NCBI GenBank assembly: GCA_001579985.1
Contig: LRSR01014756.1
Span: 1 to 54,158, forward strand
Reading direction: 5' to 3'
Length of the DNA stretch: 54,158 bases
Origin: Hypsibius dujardini
Taxonomy: Eukaryota > Tardigrada > Eutardigrada > Parachela > Hypsibiidae
In this document: positions 10,553 through 22,236 of the stretch, one piece after another
Layout of the letters: every line of letters starts with the position of its first letter
How positions within the stretch are numbered: the first letter of the stretch is position 1
The notes under the pieces: model-generated
Told to the model about the DNA's origin: nothing
Databases searched by the model: none
Seen by the model: the letters and a program-made list of their open reading frames with translations, nothing else
Program-made: the position numbers and the translations under genes

Positions 10553-13500
10553 ATGTTAAATTTCATTCCGACTACTGTGGTGTTGCTTGTCGTCTATTTA
10601 TGGCAACAATCGTCGGGTCACCCCATACAGAAGCACAACGTGAAACTGCGGCCAGGTTAGTGCACCTTTTGTGTCAAGTTAGATCGCTTTTTGTATTAAT
10701 AGAGCAACCAAATTTCACCATGCAGACTGGCGGAAAATGATTGGTGACAAGGTCTACGATTATTCAATCAAGAAAGCAGCAGAAAAAAGGAACAGCTCGC
10801 TGTTTGAGGGCGACATTGCTGGCGTAGATGTGGACCAGGTAAGTTCACTCTTGAGGGATGACACTGATTAACGGGATTCACACTTCAAACATACCTGAAT
10901 TACATTATTCCAAGCTTTATTCAACAAGCGAAGAACTGAGTGAAAGGCCAACAACAGAAATTTTAGTTTTCGACGCTAATTTTGTTATTCCAAATAATTT
11001 TAAAAATTAGTAAAAATCAATTAATTCATTGAGCTATCTATTGATGTGTCGGATAAAATGATGTGCTATGATCATTCGCACCAGATGGATCCGCTCTCTG
11101 GCTTCCAGTAAAATTGTGGCTTTGACGGATCGATTCCAGATGACATTTTGGATTAGCTGGTTCAGAACGACGTAATATTTACAACTGCTTAACAAAACAC
11201 GATTGCGTCTTACTTACAATAGTAAAGCATGCACTTCAGCGTTGATTTTCTCGGAAATGATGTTTTAGGCTCTCGGTACGTAGAGACCCACAGGCTCCTC
11301 CTAATTGGCCTGATAATGTCTAAACTTTTTTTCAATAGTTCAAAGGAGATTCCTCAACTTAATGTTCCAAACTCATTTCCGATGCGAAAGTCAAGATGAA
11401 TGGGTTTGAATGAAACCCTTTATTTATGAGAGTTTGTTTCAGTCGATAAAAAAACTGACAAAAACAGCCAAAAAAATTATTAATGAAAATGAAAGTCCAG
11501 TTTCTGGAGAAATTATTGACAGTATTCTCAATTTCACGACAGGTTGATGTTACTTCACTCGCTCAAAATGCAGTCCTGGATAAGGACAAGCTCTGGCCAG
11601 GCGGCGTGGTGCCTTACAGAATCGGGAATAATTATTTCAGTAAGCCAAGTTTTGCAGGCGATGACAAACTACGAGCAGCGCTAATTCAAAACGGATTTAA
11701 GAAAAACAACATTTTCAACTCCTAAGTTTCGTGTTGCTAACAGAAATGTTTTCGTTACTAGCGGATGATGAGAAGAGCGTGATAACATCAGCACTGGCAG
11801 ATCTTTCGTCAAAAACCTGTCTAAAATTCATCCCACGCACAGATGAACGAAACTACGTGATATTTGTTAATGCCAACGATGGGTACAGAAGTAACCTTAA
11901 AATCATATTTATTTGTATGCGTTAATTTTTTCCACTAAGTTTTTTCTACCGGTAGTTGCTACTCGTACATTGGGATGACTGGGCGACAGCAATATATTAA
12001 TCTCCAGCGAGGATGTGTGACGTACCACGGCGAAGTCCAACACGAAGTGATGCACGCGCTGGGCTTTAATCATGAACAGACTCGTATGGATCGCGACGAC
12101 TACATCGATATTATTTACGATAATATCATATCTGGTAAGAAATTCCCTATTAAAACGACCACATCAAAGAGTGACTGCCCAACTAAACTTGAAATTACAT
12201 TTGAACCGCCATGAAATAATTATCCTTTACTAGGGTTGAGAAAATCCCGTCACGATAAGGTAAAAATTTTGGAAGAGGTTAGCCTTGATAATCACTCTAG
12301 TTTTACATGTTTCCACGCTCCTGATTTTTTTTCAACACATGTCGGTCATTTCCGGATAGTTTACGTTAAACTTTAAATTAAGCTATTCCGATATTTTTTC
12401 ATTAGGTTTAGATACAGCAAAACGTCAGTAACAAATGACATATTTGGGATTTTTCGTGGGCATGCCCCGTCAAAAAACATAATAGCACAGGTGTTGACTG
12501 GTCAGCAAAATCATTTAACTTGCTTTGCAGTATTAACGAACAACTGGCCGTTAGTCTTAGTTCCGTCGAAACCCGTTTCTTTACGAAACTGTCAGAATAA
12601 TGCAGCCTCAAGTAATACGGTGTTTCTAGTTCCAATTAACGGGACCAAGAAGAATACATACGGATCAAATGTTTTGCCTCAGATATTCTTGGGAATGTTT
12701 GAAAAAACCCCGAAGATCTTCGTTCTCCAAGTTTCCCAATTACGAAGAACCTGAGTGAAAAGTGATTAGTAATGTACCTAAACCAACAATAACTCTCATT
12801 TCCCTGTTTTTATACCACTACATCTTTGGATATCTCGAGTATGGGACACATTATATTCAGGCGTTGTCTTGATATCAAAGCAATAGGATAGAATTTGTTC
12901 AGATTTCTTTATATAATTCGAGGCAAAGCAGATTTATCATGACATATTTAACCTGGCATCAGGTGTTTTGAAAATGTACGTTTCTTCGTTTATCAATAAG
13001 CTCTGTACTACGTTATATGGCGCTCCTAGTATCATTTATAGCGACTGATATTAGCCATAATGTATACAAAGGATCCGTTCTAAAATAAATACGCTTTTTC
13101 TTTGCAATACCGTACACAGATTGGCAAACTCTTCCTGTTTCATATGTGCTAAATGCGTCTGCCTATGCTACTAACTATTTCTTATAAAGTTCTACGTTCC
13201 TAATAGTTCCTTTAGAAACTGGAGATCATAGTTAAGAGAGAATTCAAAAGGAGATGAAACTGACATTTCGGGAAGGGAAGATTGTAGCATGTTTTAGTGT
13301 GAAACAATATATTCAGATATTCAAGTTTTGTAATGGTAATCATTTTCTATCTTCGTTCAGTTGAAAACTCCAAAAAGATTATTTTTTTACAACTGATCTA
13401 CCTGTTGGGTGATTATCAGTATTGATTTACCAGTTGAAATCTGATACTGTACTGTCGCGATTCTAACGGCCGTTTTTTGGCCCTACCAGTAAATTACCAC

Positions 13501-14296
13501 CCCCGGGTCCGGGCCAGGCTGGAACTGAATCCGTGACGTCATAGAGTCTTGCACGGGGGGAGGCGGGGCTAAGCTGGCCGTTAGAATCGCGACAGTACAG
13601 TATATTAGATTCTAACCTATTTGCTTCACGCACAGGAAAAGAGGGAAATTTCGAAAAGTACTCGGGAAACACGTTCAATCTGCCGTACGACTACAACAGT
13701 ATCATGCATTACGGTTTCAATGACTTTGCGCAAGACGAGTCCTCCCCAACCATCGTCCCCAAAATCGAAGGTGGAAACATCGGCAACCGGCAGACATTGA
13801 GCGAGACGGACGTGCAGAAGGTCAACTTGCTGTACGGCTGCGGAAACAGCGGTAATCCTGCACCGGACGATCCTGATCAGACAGCTCAGAGCCATCCCGG
13901 AAATCGTCGAACGCAGCAAAATTCAAAACGGATGACTGCTTTTGAATTGTTCTTCTCGCATTTCAATGGGGGAAGTAATTTCGGCTTCATCTTGAGTGGT
14001 CAAGACATCAGTAACTCGTCTAGAATCAATGGAACGGGTGAGAAGCTGTCCTGCTTATTTTAAAATTGGTTTTCCTTCGTTTCAGTGCTCTAATGTATCA
14101 GGAAAAAATACAGCAAGTTATTTACCGTTTAGGAAACAATAGCACCACTTTCCACAAAGCTGGCTGCCCCGCAGATTCGCCCCACAAGACGAGAAACGAC
14201 TTCTGTAAGACCGACCAGGACTGCAAAGACTCTGGCTTGGGACATATTTGCTGCCCGAACTGCGTTGTCAAGACTTGTACTAACTTCTGCAGTTGA
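10553..14296 (+). CDS. Secreted astacin metalloprotease with C-terminal WAP domain
   Basis: Seven exons: 10553-10655, 10726-10838, 11543-11639, 11762-11882, 11956-12134, 13636-14037 and 14133-14296. They sum to 1,179 nt and encode 392 aa. A signal peptide (about residues 1-22) precedes a propeptide with FEGDI at 61-65; the Asp is the aspartate switch that blocks the zinc in astacin zymogens. The catalytic domain has HEVMHALGFNHEQTR at 174-188 (three zinc His plus the general-base Glu) and the Met-turn SIMHY at 226-230. A Ser/Asn-rich linker follows, then an eight-cysteine WAP (four-disulfide core) domain from about 349 to the end. All expected active-site residues are present, so it should be an active secreted endopeptidase. 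WAP domains often inhibit or tether proteases. Unlike the gene at 42858, it has no FCYFY/NENRC module. A polyadenylation signal AATAAA lies at 14587. Confidence 0.92.
13447..13600. mobile_element. 154-bp MITE in astacin intron 5
   Basis: Perfect 25-bp terminal inverted repeats beginning CTGTACTGTCGCGATTCTAA and their complement, flanked on both sides by TA (13445-13446 and 13601-13602). TA target duplication and short size fit a Tc1/mariner-type non-autonomous element. The interior is GC-rich, unlike its surroundings. It is intronic and carries no ORF. Confidence 0.85.
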
Positions 14297-14586
14297 TTGT
14301 GAGTGGTTGTGATCCAGTTTGAGCTAGCATTAGCTAAAGACGGGAATCTAGTTTTCTCTCCCCTCATAAGTTGATTTGCAAAACAAAATCAGTTTGAGAC
14401 TATCATAACAAGTGATAACTCTTGCGTTACCAAGCGGGATTTTTAAATTGCTCCTTTATGCTATCTACGACTTCCAGTAAGTAGTAGGTTAAACTCTTTT
14501 CGGGGATGTTTTTGGCTTCAATGCATTGAGGAAACGTCCAAAATGTCCAATTTTTTGAATTTACGTTACGTGTCATGCCTGCAATC

Positions 14587-14592
14587 AATAAA
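14587..14592 (+). terminator. Polyadenylation signal AATAAA
   Basis: Canonical hexamer about 290 bases after the stop codon of the astacin-WAP gene. Confidence 0.5.
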
Positions 14593-14599
14593 GCTTAAT

Positions 14600-16230
14600 A
14601 TAAACGGTTGTTCGTGGTCTCTAGTAAAATTGGCCGTTGGCCATCTGATACGGGAAATTATTTGGTGGATCTGAATGGGATTGCCCGACACTTATTTGAC
14701 GAAAAAAACACAAAACCATTATGCGTTGCTGGGCTGATGTTCTTGCTTGAACCGTTTTATTCAGCATTACATGACATTTCGAAACGGACGATCAAGGGTT
14801 CATCATTTTTTCCTCTAGTTCGTTCAAGTTAATGCCTGTTTCGGTTTATGACAACAAGACAGCAATTTGTTATATCCGGAACTATACTGCTCAAGGGCCA
14901 TTGATCTGTTAGAGCACGGTAGAAACACACTTTTGGAAATCGAAATTACCTGTTTCACGACGACGCATACCATATGAAAACGCACTCCCCGTTCTCAGTA
15001 CTTTTTCGTTTCGTGAATATATTTCTAAGCAAAAGTCTCTGAACGTATCAACCCTTAGTGGCCAGTGATGCGTTTTCACAACATCTAGGTCGCTGAATTA
15101 TGGTCAATCATGACTTTTCATGGAAAAGCAAAGTGAGAGACTATGCTTCCCCGGATCTCTAGACACCAAAAAACCGCGATTCCGATCTCGGAAACCCATT
15201 GTTTTAGAGTCTCAAAAACGCGTATTCTCAAGGAAAAATGAAACACTTGGGTCGCCAGCTGTATTAACGTTATTCTTGTCATGATACAGATTCCAAGCAG
15301 ATTAACTTTATACATAGTTAGTCTGTTCTATGTATAAAGGGGTGTTCGACGGAGCTGTGAAGTGCATAAATGTTTTTATGTCCAGTCAGAAAAAAAACAG
15401 CTGCTTCAACTACGACATTACCACTTTTTTAGTTTTTCTGTTTTTTGAAGATTACGGACGCCTCGTTGACGATTCAAAAATCCTGTCGACACTGGAGAAC
15501 GTAGTATCACAGCGCCGATTGGCCGATGCCATTTTAAACTTTCAATTTTGGACTGTTAAATTTTAAAATCAAAGTTTTAAAATTTGATATTCATTTTAAA
15601 CTAATCTATTAATCTACAAATTATTTTTGTCACATTTGGACCACAGGTATGCTCCAAAAAATAGTGCCGACACTGGGAGACATCAGCGTCTTGTCTTGGC
15701 CACTAATGGGTTAGTTTTGGAAGCAATTCAGGCGTGAAACCACTTTGGCCAATTAGAAAAACAAAGTTCACCGTCCCCCGGTTTTCAAAAATCGACGCGC
15801 GCGAGCCACCTAAAATTTTTGATCTAATTTTTAACTGCAAAATCTGTTAAGAGACGCAACTGTAACAACAACGAAACGTTAGGAAATCTTATGTTCTTAT
15901 TCCCGCTAGAACAGGAAATTTATGCTTAGGACCAGATTTTCTTATGTTATGGTTCTTCGTTGCATATGTTGTGCAGAAACATGATAAGGAAAAGTTAAAT
16001 AACGGGAGAAAACAAATCGCACGCTTTCAGAGCGGATTTTTTGACGCGGCGGAAATATAAATTTTCTACCGGTAAATTTTTTTTTCCAATTTTCGAAAAC
16101 TGACGTGCGTGGAGACGGCAAACAACTAATGCTTTTTAGGTGGCATAATGAAAAATGTGTTGTGGAAAACGAGAAAGACCGTCATTTATTCCAACTTGAA
16201 TCATTAGAAATTCAAGGCACGGTAGGTTCC
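14600..16230. other. Intergenic, no gene recognised
   Basis: Several ORFs of 60-80 codons on both strands (for example 14608-14832 plus and 15118-15315 minus) have no domain, signal peptide or splice context. I treat them as chance frames. The stretch 15540-15620 is extremely AT-rich. Confidence 0.45.
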
Positions 16231-16237
16231 ATAATAA

Positions 16238-16390
16238 AATAATGGAAATCATTATAGTCCCACCCTTTTCCCACCCTTTTAATTTTTTTAATCAAAATAC
16301 AATAAAAAATGANAAAATAATGGAAATCATTATAGTCCCACCCTTTTCCCACCCTTTTAATTTTTTTAATCAAAATACAATAAAAAATGA
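16238..16390. repeat. 77-bp direct duplication flanking an N (assembly scar)
   Basis: A block of about 77 bases (starting AATAATGGAAATCATTATAG and ending AATAAAAAATGA) occurs twice head to tail, with the only ambiguous base of the window (N at 16313) between the copies. This is the pattern left when two contigs that overlap by the same bases are scaffolded without merging. It is probably an artefact and not a biological tandem repeat. Confidence 0.8.
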
Positions 16391-16500
16391 CTTTCAAGAC
16401 GTTACCAGGACACTGAGTATTCATAAGATATATTACTGATTGATGGAATGATTGAAATTCAAGAGCCAAACAATTTCCAATAGTTTAGTATCGAGACAAA

Positions 16501-16797
16501 ATGAGTGAGAGTTGCAGCTCCGTCGCAAATCACGGGGACCGCTCAGATGACAATGAAGCTATTTCCAACTTGGAACAAACAGGCTCACAAGAAGCGGAGC
16601 AGCTTAACCAGCCCAAGATATTGACCGCGAAAGATCTCAAGAACCGCTATGCTCCATATGCTGATTGAGAAACTAACTTTCTGCCATATCAGAAGGAGTC
16701 ATTCCAGACTTTTGTAGTAGACGACTCACAACGACTCGTTAAGGTCGGAAGCCAGATAACGAGCGAACTATCACAAGGCAGATATTTTGATCGATGA
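16501..16797 (+). pseudogene. Intronless ORF interrupted by a single TGA
   Basis: An ATG at 16501 in a good context opens 55 codons starting MSESCSSVANHGDRSDDNEA, acidic at first and ending in a lysine/arginine segment. After one TGA (16666-16668) the same frame continues 42 codons (starting ETNFLPYQKESFQTF) to a second TGA near 16795. Composition is coding-like on both sides of the first stop. It may be a processed pseudogene with one nonsense mutation, a read-through gene, or a first exon followed by chance ORF. I do not recognise the family. Confidence 0.4.
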
Positions 16798-16832
16798 TAA
16801 TGAAGCCGCCTTAATTACAATTTTTTTTGAAA

Positions 16833-16940
16833 ATTAGTGAACTCCCACAGACCATACTCCCGCAGAGCAATATTCAATTGAGCCGTTGACAAAATCAACC
16901 AATCAATTCGGCCGTTCATGGTCTGTGGGAATTCACTAAT
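16833..16940. mobile_element. 108-bp MITE
   Basis: Terminal inverted repeats of 23 bp, ATTAGTGAACTCCCACAGAC on the left and its near-perfect complement on the right (one mismatch), enclose about 60 bp of unique DNA. No ORF. The element is the size of a small foldback or MITE-type transposon. Confidence 0.75.
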
Positions 16941-18090
16941 ACTATACAACAGGGAAATGTGTGGACGGTCGTACGAAGCCAGTCGGCTAATTCGATGCAG
17001 ATTTGATATTTTTCAAACTTAAATCATAAAATACTAGATTTTTTTCTTGTCCAGGTATATATTTATCATATTCTATGCAAATGATTACCGCAAAAACTAT
17101 CACAAATATTAGCCAAAATGTACACTCTTTTGCTTGAGCAGTTCTCTCTGCTCTGTCTCAAAAGGGCGTAAGATCAAAATTGCTGATTACGTAGACGGCA
17201 TGCCCCTTGCTATCAATATGCCCTGTGCAGTGTCGTCCTCTCACAGTTGTGACGTGTTTACAAACCTCAAGCTCTTTCTGACGTTCAGTTAACGGACTAC
17301 TGTACGTCACCCAAACGTCAAAGTATTATACGCTGACATAAGAACAATCTTTCAGTTTAAGCCGAGCCCATCTTTCCCCCGAAATTTAGTTTTCATAAGC
17401 GGTAGGGTAAGTTTGATAATCAGCTGTTTATTCTCAGTAAAAGTAACGACTAGTAGCTCGCACATCAAATTGAAACGTCAAATATCGAAATAAAATGTCC
17501 ACTTGGTCTCTGATGTGTTTGAAATAAAGAAATTTTATTTACGTCCACCAGTGACTGCGTCTTAGAATAATGGGTTTAACGGGTCGTCGAATATGTAGAT
17601 ATTCATTCATACGTAAATCCGAACCAAATTTTGACAAAATATATAATTGCGTGCATCGATGTTAAGAAATTTTGCGCGCTTTGTGATCTGTGAATTCCAT
17701 GCAGTTCATTTTACAACTTCTTAATGAAATTTTTTGTTTAGCGCTTCAATCGTCCGCGGACAACATGGCTTCTTTATGGTTTTTCGTCAGGCATAAATTC
17801 TTAGGTTATTCTAAGGGCACTTCATGCCGGGAAGGCTTACGAAGGGTTTTTAAAATACTACTTATTTCTGGCTTTGTGAAGCCTGAAAGGCTTTAGCTTC
17901 AGATCATAATTATCCCTTGAGATCCATGATGAGCTTAAAATACGCTACGTCGGAATACCTCAGCATGAACGGAACAGGTTCGGTGCATCATCACACACCC
18001 TGTCGGTGAAACGACTTGAAAGTAGAGTGTCACGTTGAATAATCGTTATTCTTCTTTTCTCACCCCAACGCGCATTTCAAAACCTACCAG
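16941..18090. other. Intergenic, no gene recognised
   Basis: AT-rich, with a few short ORFs. An open frame near 17907-18029 (reading SLEIHDELKIRYVGIPQ) could be an exon of the gene that ends at 18687, but I could not tie its borders to good splice sites in phase. Confidence 0.35.
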
Positions 18091-18687
18091 GTTCGAGGCC
18101 GCCAGATTCGAGTGCATGTTTGCCGTTGTCTGTCGAGTATGTTCTTTAGGTTTTATGAGAGAATGACTGGATTGCGAACTTAATTTTCACGTTTGGCTTC
18201 ATAGTCGTCTAGCCAGTACTATAAACGAGTTCATATTTCATGTGTAACGCTGACTGTTGCTAATACTGGCCGTTATAAATATCCGTAACACATTTTTTTA
18301 GGGGCGCAAGAACGAATTTTCTTTGAGTATGTTGCTTATACGGTGGTTCTGGCGGGAAATGCTACTGTTTTTGTACGCTGTACGTTTGCAGGCAGACAGA
18401 AATATGACAATGAAACAGACACACTCTCTTGCTCTGTGCCTGTAGTGCCACCTACGCAAGTGAGTAGAAATGCAAAATAATGAAAAAAAAATATTTTGGA
18501 GTTAATGAAATCTTTCTTTGAAGATCCCTACTCATCCTACGAACCTGCGGCCGCACCTTATTCGATTCCAGACAAGTATTTGGGGCACTCGCCTCCTGCC
18601 CCTGCTCCGTCTTACGGATGCTCTAACGGAGGCTACCAATCACCACCGATTCTGTTCGAAAATCAAAACATCAGTTTTGCCAAATAG
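18091..18687 (+). CDS. 3-prime end of an unidentified secreted or membrane protein gene
   Basis: Two well-supported exons: 18302-18459 (phase 1 in, phase 0 out, donor CAA|GTGAGT) and 18502-18687, ending in TAG. A possible upstream exon is 18091-18136, which fits in phase (0 in, 1 out). The first well-supported exon encodes a beta-strand-like segment (FFEYVAYTVVLAGNATVFVR) with two cysteines and N-glycosylation sequons. The last encodes a Pro/Ser/Tyr-rich tail. AATAAA follows near 18765. The segment recalls the C-terminal half of ZP-type domains, but too little is visible to assign it. The 5-prime end is not identified. Confidence 0.5.
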
Positions 18688-18779
18688 AGAGCCAAACGGT
18701 CAGATTAAAGTTAGCTGATCCATGGCTGAAGTTATTAGTACTTTATCGCCCGAATCGTATTTGAAATAAACAGTTATTT

Positions 18780-21700
18780 CGGCTGGCTGATAAAAGCGAG
18801 ATTAGTTAGCGTCGTACTCAACCAGTTGTAACGTTTTTATCTGATTTCAGGCCTCTTCTAATTTTAATTACCCAACTACGTCATCCAAACAAAAATTATT
18901 TCAGGCAGTTGATGAGCTTTTATTTTTAGGTTTGACCTCTTTTCTTGTTTTTTTGTGTGCAACGAATTGGATATCCAATTTTTAATAGCGACTAGCCTAT
19001 GTTCAGTGAAGGACAGAATAAAATAGAGCCGACAGAGAAACGATGGTTTACATAATCTAGCCGAAGTTTGGTGAACTATGTGTCGGAAACGTTAATTGCA
19101 AAAGCACTGGTACGCTTAAAGTGGTGTGTCAGCACAAGATTAGATTGATATTATTTTGGAAACGGGTAAGGAACGTGGGGCTAATAAGTTAGGTCGCAAT
19201 GTATGTCGAAACACTACTGTCAGTGGTAAATTTTCGATATAAAATACAGCTGGGTGGGTGTCTGGTATTTTTTAGATCTAATCTCATGAATCACGTTCAC
19301 TTTACCGAGCGGCTGTCTCCTCGCTTGTTTTTCGGGTATAGTGTAACTGTCGACATACTTACGAGTACAGTATGCTAAACCTGAAATTCGAAAGAATTCT
19401 CTTAGAAAAGCTACCAATCATCACCAAGTTACCAGTCGCCACCGAGTTACTAGTCGCCACCAAGCTACCAATCCGTACAGCCGATCGGCGGTTACCGTCG
19501 ATAAATTCATCGTTTCTTGTTGGCATAGTTGGTTTGAATGATCTTGACCAATCTGACCAATATTCAATTGAAAGCCTACGCTTTGACATTGGTTGACGCG
19601 TTGCAGCTTCAAATATATTGGCAACAATCGCGTACTTAGTAATAATTTATCTGAAGCAAATTACTAATTTCTGGCCAAAGTCAAATTCGTGACAAAGTAA
19701 CCTGAGAAGAAAATAATTAATATTGCTCGATAGCAGTAAAATGTGGTCTCAGAAAAGTAAATAGTATTTTATGAGCGCTAATGGGAAAAATTGAAGATCG
19801 ACCATCACGATTTCTCGCCGGAAAAAAAATCGTCAACTACCGTTTTTTGGGTACCATTCCACTGGTTTTTTTCTCATGCATTTTCCTTCCATAGTGAAAG
19901 TTTGACAAAATTGACAATTTGTGATGAAGCGAACGGTAAATTGACATAATTTCTGAGCTGCTCGGCTCACGAACCCGAAAAGTATCTTTGCCGCCTAGAA
20001 AAGCGAATATCCATTATGTTTGGATGGGAATGGCTAGGCCGCTAGGGCTTTCTAGCCCCTTTATCGAGTGCTACGTTTTTCAAAATTATGAGTTCATTTA
20101 TTTCTTTATTATTTAGAACCATTTTCGAAATTCAATTTAGTATGCCCGAAACACATCAACATAGCCAATATACTTGTTCAGAGGTAAACACTACCCAACA
20201 CTGTCGCCTCGCTGTAGGAGAATTCAGCTTTGGTCAGGCTCAGTCAATTTTACTGTTGCTCAATAAGAAAAGGTGATTGATATCTCAGCAGTTCTTGGAG
20301 ATTCTTCGGTTCTACTCGAAATTCCCTCGGCCGAGAATAAAGCACCGCGGTACCCTTAAAGCTTAAAATTTTGTAACAGCAGCACAACCATGAAAAATTT
20401 CACAGTAATGGTACTGGACTGAATATAATTTGAAACGGCAAGTTTTGTTGTTTTTTTTCTTCAAAACATGATTGATTATTTTTAAACAATCGATAACGAC
20501 TTGTTTTGGTAGTTCTGAATTAATTTTGGCCGGGGTCATAGTCAGCGCTAATCAGTAAAAAGCTGTGACAGTTTTAGAACATCAATTTTGTTTTAAGTCG
20601 GACGTTGGCAATTTTTCTTCATCAAATTCAGTTCTTTTACACAAATGCGTCAATATATTCACTTTCTAACAACTGCGTCCCGACCAGCATTTTAATATGT
20701 TCATTCCCTCTCCGAACTGGGAGAAATATTTGTGGAAATCTTTTGACAAATATTATGGTTCAAAAGCAATACCCAAAAATATATACAATTTGGTGGGAAA
20801 ATGTTTACAGAAATATTTGAGTAAGGATTATCCTTCGGCACCCAGGAATGGAGAAGGCTGACCAATGGTCACAAAGCATGTGATATCAATTGCATTTATA
20901 TCCCAAGACTAGAAGCAAGCAGGAAAAGAGATTGCCAGCCGGGGAACCAAGCCGGCGACGTGTGCCTTGACAGCCTGACGCTGTACCCCTTCACCACACA
21001 AGCATTGGTCTAAAGAATTAGTACACTATAAGCATGCAGTGGACCAACAGCAGTACTCTGCCTGTCTGTAACTCGAACCATCTTCAACCTTACCGATCGT
21101 TGCGGCTTCACAATCAATTACAGCGTGAGATGTTTTTTAATAATTCTATCTTATTACCAACAAAGGATTGATTTCGCCGTCGCATAATGCAGTTCACCGG
21201 AAGATTAGATCATGTTAGTCATCAGAATGACTAACTTATGTACAGGTTCTTCTGTTCGTAGGCAATACACCGAATATCTAGGCTTAATTCAAACAAAAAG
21301 AACAACTGTATTCATACGAGTAAATTTCACATAATATTTAGCTAGTGTGACCGGTTTTTATGAGCGATAGTCGTTCTCACCAAGAACAGGTTTCGCCCCC
21401 AATGCGCTTCGACCGTGAACGCGATCAAACGCTTCGTGAAATAAATTTATCCGAAATCAACTCGCGGTTTTCATTTTGAAATTCGCTCCTGTAACATCGA
21501 AAGTAAGCGTCTACACAGCACTTCAACGCGTCGAATAGAACATTTTCGATGCAACACAAAAACCGGTCTACTCCTCAGGCGTTAAAGCTATGTGTTGGGT
21601 TCAACTCCATGAAGCCCATGTCGGAATGTTCCTTTGCCGCTGGGAAGGCGAAGCAGGCAGAATAGTTCATCCGGTTTGTATGGGCCTATTTGCCAAACTC

Positions 21701-22230
21701 GTGCCAAATTAGATTAACACTAACTAAATAGTATATGGGATTTTCGTTTGAAATAACCAATTTGATTGTTTTAAAGCACTCGATCAGCTCGTTAATAAAA
21801 TGCATAGCTTTTTATAGCCTCGTTAGAAATCAGATTTTGAGATCCGTAAGTTGAAAGAAAGGTACTCGAACAGACATGTCTCTCAAGACCTGTCCCCTAA
21901 CATAACAGCAAAAATCGGACCTACTGATCGATTTTAAAAAGGATTTGAGATACGGTGCTGTCAACGAATGTAACGTTGACTATACCCCAAGAGTAAAAAT
22001 AAGGTTTACTACTTTCAAACTCAAGCGAAAACGTTAATGTAATTTTTATGCGTAAATTACGGTATTTTATGGTATTCGCCCGGTCAGCTGCTCCCCAGCA
22101 ATGCTCCAAAAAATTGAAACTGTTTTTATGCGATTGTTGTACAGAGTGTACTATGTCCAAGCAATCCAAACAATTTTCAGACAAATATACTCTCGGCTAA
22201 TATATATCAAATTTTTCAGCACTTTTCGAA
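18780..22230. other. Intergenic, no gene recognised
   Basis: About 3.4 kb with only short ORFs. It contains short imperfect repeats of a 12-18 bp unit at 19425-19475 (ACCAGTCGCCACCGAGTTACT-like) and a tRNA-like sequence at 20934-21000. Nothing coding can be supported. Confidence 0.5.
20934..21000 (-). repeat. tRNA-like sequence, probably SINE remnant
   Basis: Read on the minus strand it begins GTGTGGTGAAGGGGTACAGC, resembling a Pol III A box, and later contains GGTTCCCCGGC, resembling a B box. The anticodon stem cannot be folded into a normal seven-base loop, and no acceptor stem closes. It looks like the head of a tRNA-derived SINE and not a working tRNA gene. Confidence 0.4.
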
Positions 22231-22236
22231 GTAAGT

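Noticed and set aside
13626-13919. Minus-strand ORF opposite the astacin Met-turn exon
   Set aside because: It is antisense to a clearly coding exon and has no motif of its own.
15118-15566. Two opposed ORFs of 65 and 78 codons
   Set aside because: No domain, signal peptide or splice context, and a low-complexity composition.
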